From the NCBI GenBank assembly GCA_900321965.1, contig ONYA01000007.1:46533-110532 (forward strand): a stretch of 64,000 nt of DNA. The letters are read 5' to 3'. Source of the stretch: an uncultured Prevotellaceae bacterium. Lineage in GTDB: Bacteria; Bacteroidota; Bacteroidia; Bacteroidales; Bacteroidaceae. The notes beneath the pieces were generated by a model. That model had not been told where the DNA came from. It made no database searches and saw nothing but the letters and a program-made list of their open reading frames with translations. Below, piece by piece: positions 25,844 to 34,750 of this stretch. A program made the translations under genes and the position numbers. The stretch's first letter is position 1. Each line of letters opens with the position of its first letter.

Positions 25844-28384
25844 ATGAGAAAAACGCTGAGACTAACGGTGATGGCCATCTGCTGTTCGACCGCTGCCATG
25901 GCACAGGAGCCTGTCGACTCCGCTGCCACGGATTTAAAGGATGAACAGGCCTTCACTTTCACTGAGGCGCAATTGGAGGATGACGAGACGGCGACACAGA
26001 ACATCACCATCATCTCATCCAACAGAAACGTCTATGCCAACGAAGTGGGCTACCGCTTCAGCCCGGCACGTTTCAAGTATCGCGCCTACAACGCCAAGTA
26101 CACCGACATGTACATCAACGGCAATCCTGTGAATGACATCGAGCGCGGGCAGTTCGGTTACTCCTTCGTGGGCGGTCTGAACAATCAGACCCGTGCCCGC
26201 GAATCGTCGCTGCCGTTCGAGGACAACAACTACTCGATGAGTGCGCTCGGCGGCTCGGGCAACTACAACTTCCGTCCGTCGTCGTTTGCCACAGGTCAGC
26301 GGGCTTCGCTCGCTTTCGGCAACCGCAGCTACAATCTGCGTGCCATGTACACCTACAACACTGGCGTTATGGAGAACGGCTGGGCTTTCACTGGCTCGCT
26401 GACCTACCGCTGGGGCAACGGTCTGGGATTCGTCGAGGGTACGTCGTACAACTCGCTGAGCTACTTCCTCGGTGCTGAGAAGATTCTGAACGACCAGCAC
26501 CGTGTGAGCCTCGTCACCTGGGGCAACCCCACAGAGCGCGGTGCCCAGCGTGGTGCAACGGACGAGATGTACTGGATTGCCGGCACTCACTACTACAACC
26601 CCAACTGGGGCTATCAGGACGGCAAGAAGCGTAACTCGCGCATCGTGAAGGACTTCGCACCGGCAGCGCTGCTGACATGGGACTGGAAGATTGACGACCA
26701 GACCAAGCTTACGACTTCGCTATTGGGTAAGTATGCCATGTACAGCAACAGTCGACTGGCTTACAACGGCGGTACGAACCCTGACCCTGACTACTACTCA
26801 CTGATGCCGAGCTTCAACTACAACGTCTGGAACCCGGAGGCGACACTCTTCCACGACGATGCTGCCTATGAAAACTGGAGGGCTGCCTACGACTACCTGA
26901 GTGCTTCGGAGGACAACCGCCAGGTGAACTGGGGCCGTATGTATTACGCCAACAGTCTGATGGCTGCCGAGGGGCAGGATGCCATGTACTACGTACAGCG
27001 TGCCCACGATGATCAGCTGATGTTCTCATTAGCCACGAAGTTGGATAAGCAGCTGTCTCAGAACACATCGCTGAGCGTCGGTCTGCAGTTGGCCAACAAT
27101 ACGGGTATGCACTACCAGACGATGGACGACCTCTTAGGCAATGCCAAGTTCCACAACACCAACACCTACGCCCTGAAAGACTACGGCTCGCTCTCGTCGA
27201 AGGTATTCTACGACATGAACGATGGTGCCACGCCTAAAGAGGTAAAGGTTGGCGATAAGTTTGGCTACGACTATAATCTGCTCGTCAACAAAGCTCAGGC
27301 ATGGGCCTCGCTGGCAACCGACCTCAAATTCACCCATCTCTTCGTTGCCGGTCGTGTAAGCGGCATCACCATGCAGCGTGACGGCAAGATGCGCAACGGT
27401 ATGGCTCCTGACAACTCATACGGCAAGAGCGGTACAGCCAAGTTCCTCGACGGTGGCGCCAAGGCCGGTGCGAACGTCACACTGGGCGGCGGCCACGCCA
27501 TTGCCTTAGGAGCCGGCTACGAATGGAAGGCTCCCGCCCCACGCACCGCTTTTGCTGCCGCCCAGATCAACAACGACTTCGTGAACGACCTGAAGCAGGA
27601 AAAGATTCTCTCGGCAGAGTTTGGATACCAGTGGAAGAACTCATTACTCAGCCTTAACTTGAATGGCTATTACGCCCAAATGAAAGATGTCACTGAGCAG
27701 AGTCTCTTCTATTCCGACATCGAGAGTTCGTTTGCCTACGTGTCGCTGACTGGCATCGAAAAGCAGTTCTACGGCGTCGAGCTCGGCCTGAATGTCAAGA
27801 CCACTGAGTGGTTGAACATCAAGGCTTTAGGAACAATCAGCGAGGCTAAGTACACCAGCAACGCCAATATGCGCATGCTGTTGTCGAACTCCGGCAGCTA
27901 TGTTGACGAGCTTTGTATCATCGACGGTATGCGTGAGGGCAGCACGCCGCTCACAGCAGGAAGCATCGATCTGAACATCCACTACAACTTCTGGTATATC
28001 GACCTCATCGGCAACTACTACGACAACATCTATATGTACTTTGCTCCTATCTCGCGCCGTGAGACCGAGGTTCCCAAGACCCTCGTCAACGGCGAGAAGG
28101 TGTTCAACAGTCCAGACCAGAACAAGGGTGACGGCGGCTTCATGCTCGACGCTTCTATCGGCAAGACATTCCGCCTGAAGCAGGGACGCCGTATCGGCTT
28201 CAACCTGATGCTGACCAACATCCTGAACAATATCAAGATCTGTACCGGCGGTATGGAGCAGAACCGACTCGACACCAAGCAGGAAGAGGAGCGCACGAAC
28301 AATGCCTACCGCTTCCAGCAGAGCCCGCGTAAGTTCTATGCTAACGGCATTAACGGTTTGTTGATGATTAACTACTATTTCTAA
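25844..28384 (+). CDS. TonB-dependent outer-membrane receptor
   Basis: 846 residues. A signal peptide (ending AAMAQ) is followed by a plug-like region (~50-170: RNVYANEVGYRFSPARFKYR, MYINGNPVND, SALGGSGNYNFRPSS) and a long aromatic beta-barrel ending in the classic ...MINYYF terminal strand. The N-terminal carboxypeptidase-like domain common in SusC proteins is absent. No SusD gene lies next to it; instead the downstream genes encode OB-fold-like lipoproteins, which may be the surface binding partners. The cargo is probably nucleic acid or its fragments, inferred from flanking nucleases. Confidence 0.85.
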   Translation: MRKTLRLTVMAICCSTAAMAQEPVDSAATDLKDEQAFTFTEAQLEDDETATQNITIISSNRNVYANEVGYRFSPARFKYRAYNAKYTDMYINGNPVNDIERGQFGYSFVGGLNNQTRARESSLPFEDNNYSMSALGGSGNYNFRPSSFATGQRASLAFGNRSYNLRAMYTYNTGVMENGWAFTGSLTYRWGNGLGFVEGTSYNSLSYFLGAEKILNDQHRVSLVTWGNPTERGAQRGATDEMYWIAGTHYYNPNWGYQDGKKRNSRIVKDFAPAALLTWDWKIDDQTKLTTSLLGKYAMYSNSRLAYNGGTNPDPDYYSLMPSFNYNVWNPEATLFHDDAAYENWRAAYDYLSASEDNRQVNWGRMYYANSLMAAEGQDAMYYVQRAHDDQLMFSLATKLDKQLSQNTSLSVGLQLANNTGMHYQTMDDLLGNAKFHNTNTYALKDYGSLSSKVFYDMNDGATPKEVKVGDKFGYDYNLLVNKAQAWASLATDLKFTHLFVAGRVSGITMQRDGKMRNGMAPDNSYGKSGTAKFLDGGAKAGANVTLGGGHAIALGAGYEWKAPAPRTAFAAAQINNDFVNDLKQEKILSAEFGYQWKNSLLSLNLNGYYAQMKDVTEQSLFYSDIESSFAYVSLTGIEKQFYGVELGLNVKTTEWLNIKALGTISEAKYTSNANMRMLLSNSGSYVDELCIIDGMREGSTPLTAGSIDLNIHYNFWYIDLIGNYYDNIYMYFAPISRRETEVPKTLVNGEKVFNSPDQNKGDGGFMLDASIGKTFRLKQGRRIGFNLMLTNILNNIKICTGGMEQNRLDTKQEEERTNNAYRFQQSPRKFYANGINGLLMINYYF

Positions 28385-28402
28385 AGAAAGGAGGACCATC
28401 GT

Positions 28403-29254
28403 ATGAAAGCTATCAAATATTTCGCCATAGCCACCTTCTGCCTGCTGGCAGCAGCGTGCGAAAAGACGGAATGGGACGTCATTACCCCTGCCCCATCTGA
28501 ACTTTACGGCAACAACAGCATCACAAACGACAACATCGTCACCATAGCCCAGCTGAAGCAGATGTATCCTAACGTCTTTGCCAGTACAGACGAGAACGCA
28601 CTGGTTGACAGAGACGTGAAAATCAAGGCACGCGTCACCGGCAACGACCTTCGCGGCAACATCTACAAGCAGTTTATGGTGCAGGACGAGACGGGTGCCA
28701 TCATCATTGCTGTCAACGAGAGCGGCATCAGTGGCTATATGGCCGAAGGCCAGGAGATTATCATCGACCTGAAAGGCCTGTATATTGGCGGTTACCGCAA
28801 ACAGCCCGAGATTGGCGCTCCCTACAACGGCAGCAGTATCGGACGTATGCAAAAGGACGTGTTCCAAAAGCACTTTAAGTTCACAGGTAGCGCACTTCAG
28901 CCCGTACAGCCCATCGACTTCGACATCAACATGGACAAGGACGAACATTGTGCTAAGCTGGTGACACTGAAGAACGTCACCTTTGCTGATGCCAACGGCA
29001 CTAACACCTACGCGCCTGGCGACAACAGCGCCCCCGTCGTGGGTGGCTGCGTCAACCGCGCGCTGACAGGCATCTCGTCGTCAAAGTTGGTCATCCGTAC
29101 CAGTACCTACGCCAAGTTTGCAGCCAACAAGCTGCCTTACGACGAGGTGAACAAGAAGCCTCACGTGGTGAACATCACCGGTATTGCCACCCGCTACAAC
29201 GACACTTGGCAGATTCTCATCCGCAAGGAGTCAGACATAGAAATCGTGAATTGA
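28403..29254 (+). CDS. DUF5689 surface lipoprotein
   Basis: 283 residues. The lipobox is LLAAACE. The region ~45-120 (IVTIAQLKQMYPNVF, VKIKARVTGNDLRGNIYKQFMVQDETGAIIIAV) matches DUF5689, an OB-fold-like module of Bacteroidota surface proteins that often accompanies nucleases. The rest has a second similar beta-domain ending NITGIATRYNDTWQILIRKESDIE. It sits 18 nt after the receptor stop, in its operon. The likely role is binding substrate at the outer surface, as SusD does for glycans. Confidence 0.8.
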   Translation: MKAIKYFAIATFCLLAAACEKTEWDVITPAPSELYGNNSITNDNIVTIAQLKQMYPNVFASTDENALVDRDVKIKARVTGNDLRGNIYKQFMVQDETGAIIIAVNESGISGYMAEGQEIIIDLKGLYIGGYRKQPEIGAPYNGSSIGRMQKDVFQKHFKFTGSALQPVQPIDFDINMDKDEHCAKLVTLKNVTFADANGTNTYAPGDNSAPVVGGCVNRALTGISSSKLVIRTSTYAKFAANKLPYDEVNKKPHVVNITGIATRYNDTWQILIRKESDIEIVN

Positions 29255-29287
29255 CAAATGAAGATTGATAATTAAAAACAAAAAACT

Positions 29288-31162
29288 ATGAAAAAGATAT
29301 TGTACAGCGTCATGGCCTTGGCCATCGCAGCCATGACATTCACCGCTTGTGAAGACGTACCCGCACCTTACGACACCCCTACCGGTGGTGGTGGAAGCGG
29401 GTCTGGTTCACTACCTTATGCGTCAGCCAATCTGAACACTGGCTGGTCGCTCGTCGAGATAACAGCTGGCGCCCAGCCTTGGAGCAAGGGCAGCAGCTAT
29501 GCACAGGCTACCGGCTATCAGACGTGGGACGGTGCCAGCACGAAGTCGAACAAGGCCGTCGAGGGCTGGCTCGTGTCACCGGCCATCAGCACCGTAGGCT
29601 ACGAGAACGTCAAGCTGTCGTTCAACAACACCATCAAGTACACCAACAACGTGAGCGGATGGGAGGCTAACCATAAGGTCTATGCCGCTACCGACTTCAA
29701 CGGCAGCACAGCTACCTGGAAGGAACTGAGCTTCACGCCGGTGGCTTCGCCCCACAGCGACTGGACACTCTACTCGTCAGGCGAAATACAGCTGCCTGCA
29801 GAGTTCGTCGGCAAGGAGACTGTCTATATCGGTTTCTGGTTCAAGGCTCCCGCCAACGCTTCGACGACTTGGGAACTGCAGAGCTTCAAGATGGAGGAAG
29901 GCATAGCCGAGGCTACCCCAGCTCCCGAGCCCACCCCAACTGAAGACTTAGGAACAGCAGATGCTCCGATTACTGTTGCTAAAGCCCTGGAAACCATCAA
30001 CGGCTATGCCGACGGCAAGGAATCGTCGACCGAGGCTTACGTCAAGGGCGTCATCGTGTCGGTAGAAAACTACAACTCTCAGTACAAGAGCATCACCTAC
30101 TACATCTCTGACGACGGCACGGAGAACGGCAAGCTGCAGGTGTACAGCGGCAAGGGCCTCAACGGTGCTGACTTCGCCGCGAAGACCGACCTGAACAAGG
30201 GGGCCATCGTCGTGGTTAAGGGTAAACTGAAGAAGTATGTCAAGGACAGTAACGTAACGCCTGAGATTAACCAGAGCAGCCAGATTATCTCTATCGAGAA
30301 CAATGGTGGCGGTGACACACCGGCTCCTACGGTCGTAGGCTCTATTGACGATCCCGTCAGCGTGGCCACAGCACTGAGTGCCGTCGATGCATTGTCGGAA
30401 GGCGCAACCTCCACAGAGTGGTATTACATCAAGGGTAAGGTGAAGAGCGTCAAGACGGCTGCCGACAAGATTGCCCAGTACAAGAACATCGACTACTTCA
30501 TTACTGACGACGGTAACAACGAGATTCAGATCTACCGCGGCAAGAACCTCAACAACACCGACTTCACATCGGCAGACCAGCTGAAGGTGGACGACGAGGT
30601 CATCGTCTACGGTCAGCTGATGAAATACAAGAACAGCAGCACAGGTGCCATCGTTCCGGAAGTGGCAGAAGGTAACTACCTTGTTAAGACCAGCAACACG
30701 AGCGGTGGTGGCACTGAACCTGGCGGCGGAGGCGGTGAAGTGAGCGGCAACGCTATTTCCGTTAATTTCTCAAGCTTGGGACTATCCAACCAGCAAAAGG
30801 TTTCGACATTGACACTCAGTGACGGTACCACCCTGACATTCGATGGTGGCGGCAACTCAAACTCACCGGCATACTACAACACGGGAACTGCTCTCCGTAT
30901 GTACCCCAAGAACACCATGACTATCAACGCCGGCAGCAAGAAGATTGCCGCTATCGAGATTGAGTGCAACGAGTACAGCGGAACGGTGTACAATGCCAGT
31001 GGCGACATCACCGTCAATAACACCAAGATGACCATTGACGGCCTCAATCTGAAGTTTGCTGGTCCCAATGCCTCCACGGCTAACGTAGCCAATGCGTCTA
31101 CAACGACAGGCGCTCCCAGCCAGCTGCGAATGATGACCTTAAAAATCACCTACGCCGAATAA
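29288..31162 (+). CDS. Multidomain lipoprotein: choice-of-anchor J plus two OB-fold-like domains
   Basis: 624 residues. The lipobox is at TFTACE (Cys21), followed by a Gly/Ser linker. Residues ~45-205 look like a choice-of-anchor J / lectin-like jelly roll. Residues ~220-335 and ~350-475 are two copies of an OB-fold-like module, each with the pattern 'PI/VSVA.AL......A YVKG.V.SV......Y..I.YYI.DDG.....QVY.GK.LN..DF'. Such modules occur in nucleic-acid-binding parts of secreted nucleases. Residues ~490-624 form another beta-sandwich. The operon continues the DUF5689 gene, and a strong terminator follows. Confidence 0.78.
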   Translation: MKKILYSVMALAIAAMTFTACEDVPAPYDTPTGGGGSGSGSLPYASANLNTGWSLVEITAGAQPWSKGSSYAQATGYQTWDGASTKSNKAVEGWLVSPAISTVGYENVKLSFNNTIKYTNNVSGWEANHKVYAATDFNGSTATWKELSFTPVASPHSDWTLYSSGEIQLPAEFVGKETVYIGFWFKAPANASTTWELQSFKMEEGIAEATPAPEPTPTEDLGTADAPITVAKALETINGYADGKESSTEAYVKGVIVSVENYNSQYKSITYYISDDGTENGKLQVYSGKGLNGADFAAKTDLNKGAIVVVKGKLKKYVKDSNVTPEINQSSQIISIENNGGGDTPAPTVVGSIDDPVSVATALSAVDALSEGATSTEWYYIKGKVKSVKTAADKIAQYKNIDYFITDDGNNEIQIYRGKNLNNTDFTSADQLKVDDEVIVYGQLMKYKNSSTGAIVPEVAEGNYLVKTSNTSGGGTEPGGGGGEVSGNAISVNFSSLGLSNQQKVSTLTLSDGTTLTFDGGGNSNSPAYYNTGTALRMYPKNTMTINAGSKKIAAIEIECNEYSGTVYNASGDITVNNTKMTIDGLNLKFAGPNASTANVANASTTTGAPSQLRMMTLKITYAE

Positions 31163-31187
31163 CTTTATCGGTTAATTAACTTTCCCA

Positions 31188-31225
31188 GCCCGCCGCTCTG
31201 CTACTGGCAGATGCGGCGGGCTTTT
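31188..31225 (+). terminator. Rho-independent terminator of the receptor/lipoprotein operon
   Basis: GCCCGCCGC (31188-31196) pairs with GCGGCGGGC (31213-31221), followed by TTTT. Confidence 0.9.
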
Positions 31226-31274
31226 AACTAAATATATGTACGCGCGCGTACAAAAGGTTAAAATCTGGCATTTA

Positions 31275-31306
31275 TTTGTTTATCTCATAAAAAATATGTA
31301 TTTTTG
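31275..31306 (+). promoter_or_regulatory. Promoter of the DNA/RNA non-specific endonuclease gene
   Basis: TTTG (31275-31278), 20 nt, TATTTTTG (31299-31306). Confidence 0.75.
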
Positions 31307-31333
31307 CAATTGTAAACAACGAAAACTTCCAAC

Positions 31334-32242
31334 ATGAAGACAACATTCAGAATCCTAACCCTACTGCTGACGGGATGCCTGCTCCTCACGGCCTGTAGCG
31401 ACGACGACCGCGACAGCGGCATACCCGCTGAACGAAATGTGAACCGTAACGACATCTCACAGGAACCGGCACTGCAACGCCTGGAGTTCCCAAAGGTGAA
31501 GGGGGGCGACAGCCGTGTCATCATTCACACGAATAACGATCAGTTCGGCATCAACTACAGCGTGGAATGGGACTGCACGAAGCGGTCGCAGCGCTGGTCG
31601 TGCTACCAGATGTATGCCTCCAACCGCAAGCAGAACACCAGCCGCTACTATTCTGACACGAACCAGTACCCGATGGATCCCGACCTGCCCGCCCAGTACT
31701 ATTTCGACTACGACCCCTTCCGTGGCAGCGGCTACGACCACGGCCATATCTGTCCGTCGGCCGACCGGCTCTACTCCAAGGATGCCAACATACAGACCTT
31801 CTACCTGACGAACATGCAGCCCCAGCGCCACGTCTTCAATGCCGGCATCTGGGAGAAAATGGAGGAGAAGCTGCGCTCGTGGATGAGCACCGGCTCGAAG
31901 GCCGAAGACACGCTCTACGTCTGCAAGGGCGGCACCATCGATGCTGTGCCTGGCGTCACCGACGACCCCATACTGACAACCCTCAGCAACGGTCTCGTCG
32001 TGCCTAAATACTTCTTCATGGCACTGCTGCGCAGGTCGAAGACCGGCTATAAAGCCATGGCCTTCTGGGTGGAGCACCTGAACGAGGACCACTCTAACGA
32101 TCCGCTCAGCAACTACGTCGTCAACATACGTGAGCTGGAGCGACGTACAGGCATCGACTTCTTCTGCAATCTGCCCGACGATATCGAGGACGACGTGGAG
32201 ACGACGACCGTCGAAAACATCAAGTGGCTGTGGAATTTTTAA
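31334..32242 (+). CDS. DNA/RNA non-specific endonuclease (NUC1 family) lipoprotein
   Basis: 302 residues. The lipobox is LLLTAC (Cys21). The beta-beta-alpha-metal active site is GYDHGHICPSADR at 133-145. The usual DRGH motif is here DHGH (Asp135, His136, His138), so the first residue after Asp is changed while the catalytic His is kept. The metal-site Asn is in HVFNAGIWEKME (Asn169). Such enzymes degrade single- and double-stranded DNA and RNA outside the cell. It has its own promoter and probably completes the scavenging locus. Confidence 0.87.
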   Translation: MKTTFRILTLLLTGCLLLTACSDDDRDSGIPAERNVNRNDISQEPALQRLEFPKVKGGDSRVIIHTNNDQFGINYSVEWDCTKRSQRWSCYQMYASNRKQNTSRYYSDTNQYPMDPDLPAQYYFDYDPFRGSGYDHGHICPSADRLYSKDANIQTFYLTNMQPQRHVFNAGIWEKMEEKLRSWMSTGSKAEDTLYVCKGGTIDAVPGVTDDPILTTLSNGLVVPKYFFMALLRRSKTGYKAMAFWVEHLNEDHSNDPLSNYVVNIRELERRTGIDFFCNLPDDIEDDVETTTVENIKWLWNF

Positions 32243-32279
32243 AAGTTGTCTGTGTTGTCGTCATAAAATAGAGAAAAAG

Positions 32280-32311
32280 TTTGGTGGAATGAAAAAAAAG
32301 TCGTACCTTTG
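32280..32311 (+). promoter_or_regulatory. Promoter of rpmE2
   Basis: TTTG (32280-32283), 20 nt, TACCTTTG (32304-32311). It is almost identical to the promoter at 20530 (shared TTTGGTGGAAT start). Confidence 0.85.
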
Positions 32312-32350
32312 CAGCCCGAAATTATCATCAAATAATAATAAACAGTAAAA

Positions 32351-32605
32351 ATGAAAAAAGGAATTCATCCCGAGAACTATCGCCCCGTCGTGTTTAAGGA
32401 CATGTCCAACGGCGATATGTTCCTTACGAAGTCCACTGCAAAAACCAATGACACCGTGGAATTCGAAGGCGAAACTTACCCTGTGGTAAAAGTTGAAATC
32501 TCAAGCACCTCTCACCCGTTCTATACTGGTAAGAGCAAGCTCGTCGACACCGCTGGTCGTGTTGATAAGTTCATGAGCCGCTACGGTAAGGCTGCCAGAA
32601 AATAA
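32351..32605 (+). CDS. rpmE2: 50S ribosomal protein L31, type B
   Basis: 84 residues, the usual length. [42 protein letters not shown] and the absence of the CxxC zinc pair identify the zinc-independent type B form. It is monocistronic with a strong promoter and a terminator. Confidence 0.96.
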   Translation: MKKGIHPENYRPVVFKDMSNGDMFLTKSTAKTNDTVEFEGETYPVVKVEISSTSHPFYTGKSKLVDTAGRVDKFMSRYGKAARK

Positions 32606-32630
32606 GATAATTCACACAGGGACAGCCCAT

Positions 32631-32677
32631 AAGAAGTGCGTCAAGGTAGTTGCATATACCTCGGCGCACTTCTTTTC
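32631..32677 (+). terminator. Terminator of rpmE2
   Basis: AAGAAGTGCG (32631-32640) pairs with CGCACTTCTT (32665-32674); an inner AGGTA/TACCT pair lengthens the stem. A short T-run overlaps the end. Confidence 0.8.
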
Positions 32678-32709
32678 ATATAAGAAAATCATTAATTTTC
32701 TGTAAATCC

Positions 32710-32741
32710 TTTGGTCATCACAGCAAAAATTCATAAATTTG
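32710..32741 (+). promoter_or_regulatory. Promoter of the glutathione peroxidase gene
   Basis: TTTG (32710-32713), 20 nt, TAAATTTG (32734-32741). Confidence 0.75.
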
Positions 32742-32778
32742 TAGCTGAATAGATTTACTAACTATCAAAAACGAAGAA

Positions 32779-33330
32779 ATGAAGACTGTTTATGAATTCT
32801 CTGTCAAGGACAGAAAAGGAAAAGACGTATCACTCAAAGAGTATGCCAACGAGGTATTACTGATTGTCAACACAGCTACTAAATGTGGATTTACTCCGCA
32901 ATATGACGAGCTGGAGGCGCTCTACAAGAAGTACCACGCCGAGGGTTTCGAGATTCTGGACTTCCCGTGCAACCAGTTTGGCCAGCAGGCTCCCGGCACC
33001 GACGAGAGCATCCACGAGTTCTGCAAACTGAACTTCGGAACGGAGTTCCCACGCTTCAAGAAGATCAAGGTCAACGGCGAGGATGCTGACCCCCTCTATA
33101 AGTTCCTGCAGGAGCAGAAGGGCTTTGCTGGTTGGGATATGGACCATCCCATCGCCCCGATTCTGGACGATATGCTGTCGAAGGCCGACCCTGACTACAA
33201 GCAGAAGCCCGACATCAAGTGGAACTTCACCAAGTTCCTCATCAACAAGAAGGGACAGGTCGTGGCCCGCTTCGAACCGACGGAGAAGATTGAGAACATT
33301 GCTGCACAGATTGAAGAACTGCTTAAGTAG
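32779..33330 (+). CDS. Glutathione/thioredoxin peroxidase (GPx family)
   Basis: 183 residues. The peroxidatic Cys36 is in NTATKCGFTPQY. DFPCNQFGQQAPG and WNFTKFLI supply the remaining Gln, Trp and Asn of the active site. Bacterial cysteine-type members usually use thioredoxin, and thioredoxin reductase lies directly downstream, which fits. It reduces hydroperoxides. The gene has its own promoter. Confidence 0.92.
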   Translation: MKTVYEFSVKDRKGKDVSLKEYANEVLLIVNTATKCGFTPQYDELEALYKKYHAEGFEILDFPCNQFGQQAPGTDESIHEFCKLNFGTEFPRFKKIKVNGEDADPLYKFLQEQKGFAGWDMDHPIAPILDDMLSKADPDYKQKPDIKWNFTKFLINKKGQVVARFEPTEKIENIAAQIEELLK

Positions 33331-33351
33331 AACGACAATCTCAATTATATA

Positions 33352-33434
33352 AACGACAACTTGAACAACTATGACAACTGTTCGAATTGATTCCGGCGCA
33401 GCCAAAAGTTGTCTTAGTTGTTCAAGTTGTCGTT
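33352..33434. repeat. 28-bp near-perfect inverted repeat between gpx and trxB
   Basis: Arms 33352-33379 and 33407-33434 are complementary with a single mismatch, around a 27-nt loop. Each arm is itself built from ACAACT-like words. There is no T-run after either arm, so it is not a standard terminator. Confidence 0.85.
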
Positions 33435-33472
33435 AAAAAAGAAACAAACAAGTTGTATTCTTGTATAGAAAT

Positions 33473-34405
33473 ATGGAAAGAACCAAATGCTTGATTATTG
33501 GCAGCGGCCCCGCAGGGTACACCGCTGCCATTTATGCCAGTCGTGCCAACCTGCAGCCCATCGAGTACAGCGGCATGCAGCCTGGCGGACAGCTGACACA
33601 AACGACCGAGGTGGAGAATTTCCCCGGCTACCCGCATGGCGTTGACGGCAACCAGATGATGATGGACCTGTTAGAGCAGGCCCAGCGCTTCGGCACCGAC
33701 GTCCGTATGGGTGAGATTGTCAAGGTCGACTTCTCGAAAGCCCCTTACGTCTGTACGTCTGACGACGGGACGGAGATAGCTGCCGACACGGTTATCATAG
33801 CCACCGGAGCCTCAGCCAAATACTTAGGACTGGACGACGAACGGAAATACAACGGTCAGGGCGTATCGGCCTGTGCCACCTGCGACGGTTTCTTCTACCG
33901 CAAGAAGACGGTGGCCGTAGTGGGCGGTGGCGACACAGCCTGTGAGGATGCCCTCTACTTGGCTGGTCTTGCCAAGAAGGTGTATATGATTGTGCGCAAG
34001 CCCTTCCTCCGTGCCTCGAAAGTGATGCAGCAGCGCGTCATGGAAGCCGAGAACATCGAGATCCTGTTCGAGCATAACACCCTCGGTCTGTTCGGCGAGA
34101 ACGGCGTAGAAGGTGCTCACCTCGTCAAGCGCAAGGGCGAACCCGACGAAGAGCTGGTGGACATTCAGATTGATGGATTCTTCTTAGCCATCGGCCACAA
34201 GCCCAACACCGACATCTTTAAGGAGTGGCTCGATACCGACGAGACTGGCTACCTGAAGAAGATTGACGGCACCCCCCGTACGAAACTGCCCGGCATCTTT
34301 GTCGCCGGCGACTGTGCCGACCCTGTCTACCGTCAGGCCATCTCTGCCGCTGGCAGTGGCTGTCAGGCCGCCATCGAAGCCGAACGCTACCTACTGAACT
34401 CATAG
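33473..34405 (+). CDS. trxB: Thioredoxin reductase
   Basis: 310 residues from ATG 33473 (MERTKCLIIGSGPAG); an ATG four codons upstream is also possible. It has the FAD-binding GSGPAG, the redox pair Cys134-Ala-Thr-Cys137, and the NADPH-binding VGGGDTACEDAL. It reduces thioredoxin with NADPH. It is preceded by the peroxidase gene and followed by a terminator. Confidence 0.95.
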   Translation: MERTKCLIIGSGPAGYTAAIYASRANLQPIEYSGMQPGGQLTQTTEVENFPGYPHGVDGNQMMMDLLEQAQRFGTDVRMGEIVKVDFSKAPYVCTSDDGTEIAADTVIIATGASAKYLGLDDERKYNGQGVSACATCDGFFYRKKTVAVVGGGDTACEDALYLAGLAKKVYMIVRKPFLRASKVMQQRVMEAENIEILFEHNTLGLFGENGVEGAHLVKRKGEPDEELVDIQIDGFFLAIGHKPNTDIFKEWLDTDETGYLKKIDGTPRTKLPGIFVAGDCADPVYRQAISAAGSGCQAAIEAERYLLNS

Positions 34406-34455
34406 GTCCCATTAGGTCTGGAAGTTCTCTGATCCATAAGACCTATAAGACCTAT
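34402..34455. repeat. Inverted word repeat starting at the trxB stop codon
   Basis: The left arm (34402-34419, AGGTC words) and right arm (34439-34455, AGACCT words) pair imperfectly. The left arm includes the trxB stop codon (34403-34405). Confidence 0.6.
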
Positions 34456-34469
34456 AGCAATAAAAAGCA

Positions 34470-34497
34470 AAAAGCCTCGCTTCACAGCGGGGCTTTT
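34470..34497 (+). terminator. Terminator of trxB
   Basis: AAAAGCCTCGC (34470-34480) pairs with GCGGGGCTTTT (34487-34497); a T-run ends the structure. The 34498-34720 stretch after it is A/T-rich with no gene seen. Confidence 0.85.
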
Positions 34498-34723
34498 CAA
34501 TACTTTAAAAACTAAATTAATCAACCATAAACCTTAACCATTAAAAATCTTTTGTGATGCAAAGATAGTACAACTTTCAAAAAAAGAGGTCGAATATCTA
34601 TTATTTGAGGTTTAAAATGCGTGAATTCACTATTTTTCGACCTAATTTCACAAATTTTCGACCTATTTTGGGCTCTTTTTTCATTTTTCTCGCAAAAAAG
34701 AATGATTTTTGAGACAAAAAGAG

Positions 34724-34731
34724 TATCTTTG
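34724..34731 (+). promoter_or_regulatory. -7 element of the hybrid regulator gene
   Basis: TATCTTTG, 20 nt before the ATG at 34751. No well-spaced TTTG is seen. Confidence 0.5.
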
Positions 34732-34750
34732 CAACGATAAATAAACCATC

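Noticed and set aside
27827-28948. 373-codon - strand frame
   Set aside because: Antisense to the TonB receptor and DUF5689 genes; a long open frame is expected from the codon bias.
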